The position numbers and the translations under genes were made by a program. This document shows positions 53,048-60,151 of a stretch of 64,000 nucleotides of DNA, in pieces. Numbering within the stretch: the first letter of the stretch is position 1; every line of letters starts with the position of its first letter. The notes under the pieces were generated by a model. The model was not told where the DNA came from and did not search any database. It worked only from the letters and a program-made list of their open reading frames with translations. This DNA comes from Leptobacterium sp964389205 (lineage in GTDB: Bacteria > Bacteroidota > Bacteroidia > Flavobacteriales > Flavobacteriaceae): the NCBI GenBank assembly GCA_964389205.1, contig CAYMDH010000013.1:17099-81098 (forward strand). The letters are read 5' to 3'.

Positions 53048-53817
53048 TCTATTTCGCCTTTGAAAACCTGTACTGCTGGGCCTATTAAAAAGACATCTTT
53101 ATACGTATCTCCTTGTTTTGTAAACGTAACCCGTAATACTCCTCCTTCTGTATTCAAAAAAATTTTGTCTTTAGAAGTTTTTTCTAAATGGTGCATTGCA
53201 ATAGCTACTGCAGTAACACCTGTACCACAAGAAAAAGTTTCATCCTCTACTCCTCTTTCGTAAGTGCGTACAGCAAATGTATCTTCATTCTCTTTTTTTA
53301 CAAAATTAATATTGCTTCCTGAAGCGCCATATTTCCCGTAACGTATAGCTGCGCCTTTCGTTTTGACATCCAATTTTTGCAATTCATTTTCAAATTGAAT
53401 ATGGTGAGGAGAGCCTGTATCTAAAAATGCATAAGTATCAAAAGCGTCTATTTTTTGAACATTTTTCATTTGAAGGCTTATTAGCCCCTCTTCTATACTA
53501 GCATTATGCATACCATCAATTGCATTAAATGACGTTTCATTTTTAATAATCCCTAAATATTTAGCAAAAGCAACAATACATCTACCACCATTACCGCACA
53601 TAGAACTTTCATTCCCATCTGCATTATAGTATACCATTTTAAAATCTGAATCATTGTCATTTTCTAATAATATAAGACCATCTGCTCCAATACCAAATCG
53701 TCTATCGCATAGTTTTTCTACTAGTTTGGTATCATTTTTGGGAAATATTTGTTGACGGTTATCAATAATGATAAAATCGTTTCCTGTACCTTGATATTTA
53801 TAGAATGTAATTGACAT
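53041..53817 (-). CDS. dapF: diaminopimelate epimerase
   Basis: DapF converts LL- to meso-diaminopimelate, the precursor of lysine and the peptidoglycan cross-link. The 258-residue protein has the two-domain fold with catalytic cysteines in NESSMCGNGGRCIVAF (first domain, about Cys73) and ETFSCGTGVTAVAIAMHHL (second domain). GTGNDFIIID at the N-terminus is typical. It overlaps the GNAT gene by 7 nt. A TATATTTG box lies at 53835-53842 on the minus strand, about 18 nt before the start codon. Confidence 0.97.
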   Translation of the reverse strand: MSITFYKYQGTGNDFIIIDNRQQIFPKNDTKLVEKLCDRRFGIGADGLILLENDNDSDFKMVYYNADGNESSMCGNGGRCIVAFAKYLGIIKNETSFNAIDGMHNASIEEGLISLQMKNVQKIDAFDTYAFLDTGSPHHIQFENELQKLDVKTKGAAIRYGKYGASGSNINFVKKENEDTFAVRTYERGVEDETFSCGTGVTAVAIAMHHLEKTSKDKIFLNTEGGVLRVTFTKQGDTYKDVFLIGPAVQVFKGEIEC

Positions 53818-53834
53818 TATAAAAAATTAAGTGA

Positions 53835-53842
53835 CAAATATA
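53835..53842 (-). promoter_or_regulatory. -7 promoter box (TATATTTG) of dapF-GNAT-mltG
   Basis: Minus-strand TATATTTG matches TAnnTTTG and ends 17 nt before the dapF ATG. No -33 TTG is evident. A plus-strand TATTTTTG (53856-53863) close by may serve the divergent protease gene. Confidence 0.45.
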
Positions 53843-53951
53843 CAATTTGCGGTTCTATTTTTGGTTGTTAAACTGTCGTTAAAGTTGTTTTTAAGACACA
53901 ATAAAAAAGTAAATTTAAATGTTAAAATTAGAATTATAATAAATCGTAATT

Positions 53952-55388
53952 ATGAAAAAGTATTTAGGGCTATTTTTAGTTTCTTTTCTCGGTGGAGCTT
54001 TCGCTATAGGTATTTATAAATTTTATATAGAAGATACTCCTCAAGTAGTTGGCCGTACTAGTGAAGTACCAACATATATTCCTGCAACTTATACAAACCC
54101 AAGAGTTGCTAATGCCATAAGTGCAGAAAATGTAGATTTTACAAATGCTGCAGAAAAAACTATCCATGCGGTAGTTCATGTCAAAAACGTTTCTAAAAGT
54201 AGGAGTTCTGGCGGAAGTAGCATTCTAGATTTCTTTTATGGAGCAGAGTCTAATGGCAGCAAAGGTAGAGAGCGTACAGAAATTGGAACTGGATCTGGAG
54301 TTATTATTTCTCCAGATGGTTATATTGTTACTAATAATCATGTTATAGCAAATGCTTCAAAATTAGAAGTCATACTCAATAATAATAAAACATATGAAGC
54401 AGAATTAATAGGTAAAGATCCTGTTACAGACATTGCTTTAATAAAAATAAATTCTGATCAAAAGTTCCCTTTTCTTGCTTTTGGAGATTCCGATAACACA
54501 AAAATTGGAGAATGGGTATTGGCAGTTGGAAATCCATTTAACTTAACATCTACTGTTACTGCGGGTATTATTAGTGCTAAAGCTCGAGATTTAAACGAAG
54601 ACGATCGCAAAAATCAATCTTTTATACAAACAGATGCTGCAGTAAACCCTGGTAATAGTGGAGGTGCTCTAGTAAACACCAATGGAGATCTTATTGGCAT
54701 AAACACTGCAATCACTTCACAAACTGGGTCTTTTGTGGGATATGCTTTTGCGGTGCCTAGCAATATTGCGAAAAAAATAGTTGATGATCTATTAGAATAT
54801 GGAGATGTACAACAAGGGATTTTAGGAATTTTGGGAACTGGATTAAACAATATTCCTAATGAAGAATTAGAAAAATTAAAAGTTAATGATACTGAAGGAG
54901 TTTATGTATCTGATGTGGTCATAGATTCTGGAGCCGATAAAGCAGGCTTAAAAGAAGGAGATATTATTAAAAAAATAGATAATGTAAAAATTTCTAAGTT
55001 TTCAGATTTGACAGGATATATAAGTTCGAAACGACCAAATGACGTTGTGAGAGTAACTATAGAAAGAGGTTCTAATACAAAAACGATAGCTGTTACCCTC
55101 TTAAAAAATCAAACTTATAGAGTTCCTCGATATGGGTTTTCGGTACAAAATTTATCCAAATCTGATATCAAAGCTTTTGGAATTGAAAAAGGGGTTTTTA
55201 TAACTACTGAAAGGCGTGATCGATTTAGAAGTTTGAATGGCAAAATACTATTAGAAGTAGATGATAAAAAAATTACTAGTGTTGGCGATGTAGAAAAAAT
55301 TTTTAAAGGGTATTCTGATAGTGAAGGGCCAGAGAGTATCGTAATCATAGATGCTGGAGGTGAAAAAGAACGCATTATATTTGAATAA
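53952..55388 (+). CDS. DegP/Do-type periplasmic serine protease (HtrA family)
   Basis: This 478-residue protease degrades or refolds misfolded envelope proteins. It has an N-terminal signal/anchor (about 4-25), a trypsin-like domain with the triad H130 (YIVTNNHVI), D160 (VTDIALIKI) and S236 (NPGNSGGALVN), and two PDZ domains at about 270-370 and 385-478. The first PDZ contains GVYVSDVVIDSGADKAGLKEGD, and the second is short and ends at the C-terminus. Length is typical. It is monocistronic: a plus-strand TATTTTTG box lies about 90 nt upstream and a strong terminator follows. Confidence 0.94.
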   Translation: MKKYLGLFLVSFLGGAFAIGIYKFYIEDTPQVVGRTSEVPTYIPATYTNPRVANAISAENVDFTNAAEKTIHAVVHVKNVSKSRSSGGSSILDFFYGAESNGSKGRERTEIGTGSGVIISPDGYIVTNNHVIANASKLEVILNNNKTYEAELIGKDPVTDIALIKINSDQKFPFLAFGDSDNTKIGEWVLAVGNPFNLTSTVTAGIISAKARDLNEDDRKNQSFIQTDAAVNPGNSGGALVNTNGDLIGINTAITSQTGSFVGYAFAVPSNIAKKIVDDLLEYGDVQQGILGILGTGLNNIPNEELEKLKVNDTEGVYVSDVVIDSGADKAGLKEGDIIKKIDNVKISKFSDLTGYISSKRPNDVVRVTIERGSNTKTIAVTLLKNQTYRVPRYGFSVQNLSKSDIKAFGIEKGVFITTERRDRFRSLNGKILLEVDDKKITSVGDVEKIFKGYSDSEGPESIVIIDAGGEKERIIFE

Positions 55389-55411
55389 CTCTAGTATTAT
55401 AAAAAATACAT

Positions 55412-55447
55412 ATAACCTCGTTCACGTAGTTCGGGGTTATTTTTTTG
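55412..55447 (+). terminator. terminator after the DegP-like protease gene
   Basis: ATAACCTCG (55412-55420) pairs with CGGGGTTAT (55432-55440), with one G-T pair and an 11-nt loop, followed by a T-run to 55447. Confidence 0.88.
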
Positions 55448-55478
55448 TCTTTTTCTTTACGAAAACGTTTGAAATTAA

Positions 55479-55486
55479 TACTTTTG
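55479..55486 (+). promoter_or_regulatory. -7 promoter box (TACTTTTG) of the GAPDH gene
   Basis: TACTTTTG matches TAnnTTTG and ends 33 nt before the start codon. A TTTG is nearby but too close for the -33 role. Confidence 0.5.
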
Positions 55487-55519
55487 CGCAAAATTTATAA
55501 ATAAGCTAATACATCATAT

Positions 55520-56968
55520 ATGAGTAGTAATGATTCTTATGAAAAAGAACTCGCTTTTCAAGCAGATAGAAGAAAAGCTAGTGTCGAGTTTATTAAAATA
55601 GTAAGTGATCTTTGGTATGACAAGGCTATAGAACTTGTTATGTTTAGAAATCAATTGATAGACAGGAGTGTTAGTGAGATCATTAACTTACACGAATATG
55701 CTGGTGCTTTTGTTCAAAAACCTATTTCTATATTTGATTCTGTTGAGATTGCACAGGCTATCAAAACTATGGATATTCCTCCTGCAAAAATTGATATAGG
55801 AAAATTAACATACGAATATCATTTAGACGATACTAAAGCTAATGATTCTACATCATTTGTCATTAACAAATTGACAGATGCCTATAAAGCTGATGAAATT
55901 AAACCAAGAGATGTTGTTTTATATGGTTTTGGAAGAATAGGAAGGCTTGTAGCCAGAGAGCTTATGCTACGTACAGGTAAAGGAAACCAATTGAGATTAA
56001 GAGCCGTTGTTACCAGAGGTGCTGTAGACAAAGACGTATTAGAAAAAAGAGCTTCTTTACTAAGAAACGATTCTGTTCATGGTGATTTTCACGGAACTGT
56101 CTCTGTAGATCATGAAAATAAAGCATTAATAATCAATGGGACAACTGTACATATGATAAGTGCTAATGCTCCTGAAGATATCGATTATACAAGTTTCGGT
56201 ATTGAAGATGCTTTGATTATAGATAATACAGGGGCTTTTAGAGATAAGAAAGCGTTGAGTCGTTTATTAACATCTAAAGGAGCTTCTAAGGTATTATTAA
56301 CAGCTCCAGGGAAAGAAATTCCTAATATTGTATATGGAGTAAATCAAAACGAGTATAATCCTGATAAATTAGATATTTTTTCTGCTGCTTCCTGTACTAC
56401 CAATGCAATTACTCCTATTTTAAAAGTAATTGAAGATACTTTTGGTTTAGTAAAAGGTCATTTAGAAACCATACATGCTTATACCAATGACCAGAATCTC
56501 GTTGATAATATGCATAAGAAATATAGACGTGGTAGAGCAGCTGCATTAAATATGGTGATTACAGAAACTGGTGCTGGTAAAGCTGTTGCCAAAGCACTTC
56601 CTAGTTTAGATGGAAAGCTTACTTCAAATGCAATTAGAGTTCCTGTCCCTAATGGATCATTGGCTGTTTTAAACTTAGAAGTAGATAAACTCACCTCTAA
56701 GAATGGAATTAATGCTGTAATGAAAAAGTATGCACTTGAAGGGGATCTCGTTGAGCAAATTAAATATTCATTGAGCAATGAACTTGTTTCTTCAGATATA
56801 GTAGGAACATCTGCTCCATCTATTTATGACAGTAATGCAACTATTGTATCTGCTGATGGAAAAAATGTTGTCTTATATATATGGTATGATAATGAATATG
56901 GATACAGCCATCAAGTAATACGACTTGCAAAATATATAGCTAAAGTACGTAGGTTTACATACTATTAA
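55520..56968 (+). CDS. glyceraldehyde-3-phosphate dehydrogenase, long (N-terminally extended) form
   Basis: This 482-residue enzyme is about 140-150 residues longer than the usual ~335-residue GAPDH. Residues 1-130 form a mainly helical extension of no clear fold. From about 131 the standard protein begins: Rossmann loop GFGRIGR (136-142), then IIDNTGAF, the catalytic C292 in FSAASCTTNAITPI, HAYTNDQNLVD, GAGKAVAKALPSLDGKLTSNA (in part) and WYDNEYGYSHQVIRLAKYI. It converts glyceraldehyde-3-phosphate to 1,3-bisphosphoglycerate. Long GAPDH forms occur in Bacteroidota and some marine gammaproteobacteria. A large hairpin lies just downstream. Confidence 0.93.
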   Translation: MSSNDSYEKELAFQADRRKASVEFIKIVSDLWYDKAIELVMFRNQLIDRSVSEIINLHEYAGAFVQKPISIFDSVEIAQAIKTMDIPPAKIDIGKLTYEYHLDDTKANDSTSFVINKLTDAYKADEIKPRDVVLYGFGRIGRLVARELMLRTGKGNQLRLRAVVTRGAVDKDVLEKRASLLRNDSVHGDFHGTVSVDHENKALIINGTTVHMISANAPEDIDYTSFGIEDALIIDNTGAFRDKKALSRLLTSKGASKVLLTAPGKEIPNIVYGVNQNEYNPDKLDIFSAASCTTNAITPILKVIEDTFGLVKGHLETIHAYTNDQNLVDNMHKKYRRGRAAALNMVITETGAGKAVAKALPSLDGKLTSNAIRVPVPNGSLAVLNLEVDKLTSKNGINAVMKKYALEGDLVEQIKYSLSNELVSSDIVGTSAPSIYDSNATIVSADGKNVVLYIWYDNEYGYSHQVIRLAKYIAKVRRFTYY

Positions 56969-57000
56969 GACCTCTTAATAATTGCTTTAAAATAATAAAT

Positions 57001-57057
57001 CGAGCTATTGTGGTTAAATAATGGATATAAAAAAATCCAAACTACCGCAATAGCTCG
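57001..57057. repeat. long inverted repeat after the GAPDH gene
   Basis: CGAGCTATTGTGGT (57001-57014) pairs with ACCGCAATAGCTCG (57044-57057) over 14 bp with one G-U. Inside the 29-nt loop a second hairpin, TGGAT/ATCCA, can form. The stem is long and G+C-rich relative to the region, but there is no clean T-run after it (TATTTAATAG). It may end the GAPDH transcript, protect its 3' end, or be a mobile-element remnant; I cannot tell which. Confidence 0.7.
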
Positions 57058-57104
57058 TATTTAATAGCGTTAGATTATACGTAACTCCCACTTTAACTAT
57101 TAAA

Positions 57105-57713
57105 ATGAGAAAATTAAAATCACTTTTCACTGTTATATTGACATTAGTTAGCATTATTACTTATGCACAAAATGAAAAAAAAACTGTAGGTTCTTTAGAT
57201 GAAGGTACAGTAGATAGTCAATTTGAATATGTCATTAAAAAATCTGGGGATTATCAAGAGTATGAGGTAATAAAAAAAACATGGATTTATAAACTACGTA
57301 AAAATGTAACAGATTCATTAGCTAAAGAAAAAGCTGTAATCAATACATTAAGAGCTCAAATAGATACACAAGAGAATGAAATCTCTACCTTAAAAACTGA
57401 GTTGACAAGTACTAATGGTAATCTTACTCAAACTACTAAAGAAAAAGATAGCATTGCTTTTTTTGGAAATCTTATTCAAAAAGGGTTATACAAGACTATC
57501 ATGTGGGGGATTGTAGCTATTTTATCTATTCTATTATTAACCTTTATATATAAATTCAGGAATAGTAATATTGTTACTCAAGAGGCTCGTACTGGTTTGT
57601 CTGACTTAGAAGAAGAGTTTGAGCAACACAGAAGAAAAGCATTAGAAAGAGAGCAAAAATTAAGCAGGCAACTTCAAGACGAATTAAACAAGAAAAAGCT
57701 CATGAAAAAATAG
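57105..57713 (+). CDS. membrane-anchored coiled-coil protein of unknown function
   Basis: This 202-residue protein has a signal peptide (about 1-20, ending YAQ), a coiled coil (about 72-115, with heptads such as KAVINTLRAQIDTQENEIST), one transmembrane helix (about 131-149) and a second charged coiled coil to the end (about 163-202). No enzyme motif is present. Database entries for similar genes may be labelled tRNA methyltransferase because of the trmD neighbour, but nothing in the sequence supports that. It is transcribed with the GNAT gene 12 nt downstream. Confidence 0.75.
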   Translation: MRKLKSLFTVILTLVSIITYAQNEKKTVGSLDEGTVDSQFEYVIKKSGDYQEYEVIKKTWIYKLRKNVTDSLAKEKAVINTLRAQIDTQENEISTLKTELTSTNGNLTQTTKEKDSIAFFGNLIQKGLYKTIMWGIVAILSILLLTFIYKFRNSNIVTQEARTGLSDLEEEFEQHRRKALEREQKLSRQLQDELNKKKLMKK

Positions 57714-57725
57714 TAGTTTTATACT

Positions 57726-58175
57726 ATGAAAATAGTAAAAGTTACACCAGAGCATTTAGATACAATAGCTGTATTATTTGATAAGTATAGAGTTTTTTAT
57801 AAACAAACATCTGATGTCGCTGCTGCTAAACTATTTCTTGAAAATAGAATTAAAAAAGAACAATCTGTTATTTTTATAGCATTAGATAATAAAAACAAAG
57901 GAATTGGGTTTACTCAATTATACCCAACCTTTTCATCTGTTAGTTTGCAGTCTTTCTTTATTTTAAATGATCTTTTTGTGCTGCCTGAAGCAAGAAACAC
58001 AAGTATTGGAGCTTTACTTTTATCCAAAGCGAAAAATTTGTGTAAAGAAGAAAAATGCAAAGGTTTAGCATTAGAAACAGCGTTGGATAATCCTGCTAAA
58101 AAGCTTTATGAACGCTTAGGATGGAAGCAAGACACAGATTTTCTTCACTATTTTTGGACAAACAATTTGAAGTAG
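57726..58175 (+). CDS. GNAT family N-acetyltransferase
   Basis: This 149-residue acetyltransferase has the GNAT core: VTPEHLDTIAVLFDKYRVFY, FIALDNKNKGIGFTQLYP, FILNDLFVLPEARNTSIGALLLSKA (acetyl-CoA-binding A-R-N-x-S-I-G-A, about 93-100) and GLALETALDNPAKKLYERLGW. The substrate is unknown. It is the third stand-alone GNAT gene in the window, with no close similarity between the three. It sits between the coiled-coil protein and trmD. Confidence 0.9.
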   Translation: MKIVKVTPEHLDTIAVLFDKYRVFYKQTSDVAAAKLFLENRIKKEQSVIFIALDNKNKGIGFTQLYPTFSSVSLQSFFILNDLFVLPEARNTSIGALLLSKAKNLCKEEKCKGLALETALDNPAKKLYERLGWKQDTDFLHYFWTNNLK

Positions 58176-58229
58176 TATTCAAGATTCAAATAATCTTCTC
58201 ACCTTTGTGTAATTCAATGAAACGAAAAA

Positions 58230-58910
58230 ATGCGTATTGACATTATTACTGTATTACCTAAATTATTAAAGAGTCCATTTGAAGCTTCTATTTTAAAAAG
58301 AGCTATTGATAAGGGGTTGGTTGAAATACATTTTCATAACTTAAGAGATTATACCAATAAAAGTTATAACCAAATAGATGATTACCAGTTTGGAGGTGGT
58401 GCAGGTATGGTTATGATGATAGAACCTATAGATGCGTGTATCACTAAACTTAAAGAGGATAGAGATTATGACGAAATCATATATATGACTCCAGATGGAG
58501 AGCAATTAAATCAAAATATTGCCAATCATCTATCCCTAAAAGGAAATATTCTTATTCTATGTGGTCATTACAAAGGAATTGATCAAAGAGTTCGTGATCA
58601 ATTTATAACAAGAGAAATTTCTATTGGCGATTATGTACTTTCTGGAGGTGAGCTTGGAGCGGCCGTACTTTGTGATGCTATTATTAGACTTATCCCTGGA
58701 GTATTAAGTAATGAAACTTCTGCTTTGACAGATTCTTTTCAAGATAATTTATTAGCACCGCCTGTATATACTCGACCAGCTGACTATAAAGGATGGAAAG
58801 TTCCTGATATACTTTTAAGCGGTAATTTTCCAGAAATCGAAAAATGGAGAGAAGATCAGGCATACAAAAGGACTAAAGAACGTAGACCTGATATTTTAAA
58901 AAATGAATAG
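58230..58910 (+). CDS. trmD: tRNA (guanine-N1-)-methyltransferase TrmD
   Basis: TrmD methylates G37 of tRNAs reading CNN-type codons and prevents frameshifting. The 226-residue protein has IDIITVLPKLLKSPFEASI, GGGAGMVMMIEPI, the trefoil-knot SAM site LILCGHYKGIDQRVRD, and the signature SIGDYVLSGGELGAAVLCDAI, followed by LLAPPVYTRPADYKGWKVPDILLSGNF (in part). Length is normal. It is followed by rplS after a 137-nt gap with its own promoter, the usual gene pair without rimM or rpsP here. Confidence 0.97.
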   Translation: MRIDIITVLPKLLKSPFEASILKRAIDKGLVEIHFHNLRDYTNKSYNQIDDYQFGGGAGMVMMIEPIDACITKLKEDRDYDEIIYMTPDGEQLNQNIANHLSLKGNILILCGHYKGIDQRVRDQFITREISIGDYVLSGGELGAAVLCDAIIRLIPGVLSNETSALTDSFQDNLLAPPVYTRPADYKGWKVPDILLSGNFPEIEKWREDQAYKRTKERRPDILKNE

Positions 58911-58947
58911 CAATCATTATATATTTATAATTTTTGTATTAAAAAAA

Positions 58948-58977
58948 TTGTTGTTTAGTAATTTATAATTATTTTTG
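58948..58977 (+). promoter_or_regulatory. promoter of rplS (TTG-N19-TATTTTTG)
   Basis: TTG (58948-58950) and TATTTTTG (58970-58977) are 19 nt apart, matching both Bacteroidota promoter elements. Transcription should begin near 58982, giving a leader of about 65 nt before the rplS ATG. Confidence 0.7.
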
Positions 58978-59047
58978 CAATCAATTTTGAGTTAACCTCT
59001 GACGATATACGTGAATGTTGATTCAAACAAACATTTAAATTAAAAAA

Positions 59048-59398
59048 ATGGAATCCTTAATAAAATTTGTTCAAGACGAATTTGTAACTAAAAAAGATTT
59101 TCCTGATTTCTCTGCAGGTGATACAATTACTGTATACTATGAAATTAAAGAAGGAGAAAAAACCCGTACTCAGTTTTTTAGAGGTGTTGTGATTCAAAGA
59201 AGAGGTACAGGATCTACAGAAACATTTACTATTAGAAAAATGTCTGGTACCATAGGTGTAGAACGTATCTTTCCTGTAAATCTACCTGCACTTCAAAAAG
59301 TAGAGATCAATAAAAAAGGTAAAGTACGCAGAGCACGTATCTATTACTTTAGAGGTCTTACTGGTAAAAAAGCTAGAATTAAAGAGGTTAGAAGTTAA
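59048..59398 (+). CDS. rplS: 50S ribosomal protein L19
   Basis: L19 sits at the 30S-50S interface. The 116-residue protein has FPDFSAGDTITVYYEIKEGEK, FFRGVVIQRRGTGSTETFTIRK (in part), GVERIFPVNLPALQKVEI and the C-terminal RRARIYYFRGLTGKKARIKE, matching the family throughout. A good promoter precedes it and a strong terminator follows, so it is a single-gene transcript. Confidence 0.98.
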   Translation: MESLIKFVQDEFVTKKDFPDFSAGDTITVYYEIKEGEKTRTQFFRGVVIQRRGTGSTETFTIRKMSGTIGVERIFPVNLPALQKVEINKKGKVRRARIYYFRGLTGKKARIKEVRS

Positions 59399-59422
59399 TA
59401 CTGTTTTAATCTTTAAATATAC

Positions 59423-59451
59423 AAAAGCACCTAATCTAGGTGCTTTTTTTA
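59423..59451 (+). terminator. terminator after rplS
   Basis: AAAAGCACCTA (59423-59433) pairs with TAGGTGCTTTT (59437-59447) around a 3-nt loop, followed by more Ts to 59450. Confidence 0.92.
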
Positions 59452-59595
59452 TTAACAAATATCAATAACCAATGCTTGTAATATGTTGATTATTAATCAT
59501 TTGAAAATTTTTCGCTTTTAATCTCTACGTTTAAATTTATACTATAATTTACAACATCATAACAGCGCCGTTAAAAGCTTGTTAGTTGAAAATTA

Positions 59596-59609
59596 AGAGA
59601 ACGTTCTCT
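59596..59609. promoter_or_regulatory. 14-bp perfect palindrome, possible operator
   Basis: AGAGAACGTTCTCT is a perfect two-fold palindrome in otherwise A+T-rich non-coding DNA. Such symmetry is typical of binding sites for dimeric regulators. No matching copy was noticed elsewhere in the window, and the regulator is unknown. Confidence 0.4.
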
Positions 59610-59706
59610 GACAAAATTATTTTTTATGTGTTTGTTCGAATTAGAAAAGATGTAATTTTTTTTTAAATCAATACAAAAAGTTAGGATAGCCAGTTTTATA
59701 GTACTA

Positions 59707-59714
59707 TAATTTTG
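59707..59714 (+). promoter_or_regulatory. -7 promoter-like box (TAATTTTG) in the gene-free region
   Basis: TAATTTTG matches TAnnTTTG and points towards the hairpins and terminator downstream. There is no good TTG -33 element (only TTA at 59681-59683). Confidence 0.4.
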
Positions 59715-59717
59715 AAT

Positions 59718-59970
59718 TATTACTATGCCAGACGTGCTTAGTTATGAAAATAACGGCAATGTGAAGGAATAAAAAATAATAGAAACATTTTATATACAAA
59801 TAGTAATGTTTAAAAAGCAAAATGTTTTTAGAAATAGAGACTAAAAATGTAGTTATTTGATTAACATCAAGTCTAACGTAGGTGACAGCAATGTTAAAAC
59901 AGTTTTAGTAAAACTATTTCTTAGAAAGCCATATCAATAGTAAGAAATTATTAATGATATGGCTTTTGTT
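59718..59970 (+). ncRNA. candidate structured small RNA of about 250 nt, family unknown
   Basis: The stretch lies between a TAATTTTG box and an intrinsic terminator and has no open frame of useful length. It can form hairpins: GTTAT-GAAA-ATAAC (59741-59754, with a GNRA tetraloop, enclosed by TGCC/GGCA at 59726-59729 and 59755-59758), AAACATT/AATGTTT (59783-59811), and AGTTTTA-G-TAAAACT (59901-59915). The terminator follows. I did not recognise a known family such as 6S or tmRNA. It could equally be a long untranslated leader for the following gene, but the terminator argues for a separate transcript. Confidence 0.4.
59925..59970 (+). terminator. intrinsic terminator within the gene-free region
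   Basis: AAAGCCATATCA (59925-59936) pairs with TGATATGGCTTT (59955-59966) over 12 bp with an 18-nt loop, followed by TTTTGTTATTTT. No annotated gene ends just before it, and rplS has its own terminator 480 nt earlier. Confidence 0.75.
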
Positions 59971-60012
59971 ATTTTATTACTTTCTTCTCGACTCATTATT
60001 CACTGATATCAA

Positions 60013-60043
60013 TTGTTAAAAAATTCATATTAGTGTATATTTG
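60013..60043 (+). promoter_or_regulatory. promoter of the isocitrate dehydrogenase gene (TTG-N20-TATATTTG)
   Basis: TTG (60013-60015) and TATATTTG (60036-60043) are 20 nt apart, a good match to both elements. The predicted leader is about 100 nt. Confidence 0.7.
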
Positions 60044-60151
60044 CTTTTCTTAATTTTAGACTGAATACACATCTTTAGATTAAGATTATTTATACAAAAT
60101 CAAAAGCTTTATATCCAATATCATCACTTGGTGAAAAATAAAACAAAATCA

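Larger units (their letters stand above)
59452..60012. other. long gene-free region upstream of the isocitrate dehydrogenase gene
   Basis: No coding frame of note occurs here. The region holds a 14-bp perfect palindrome (59596-59609), a TAATTTTG promoter-like box (59707-59714), several hairpins and a terminator (59925-59970). Its length is unusual for this compact window, where most gaps are under 150 nt. The features inside are listed separately. Confidence 0.6.
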
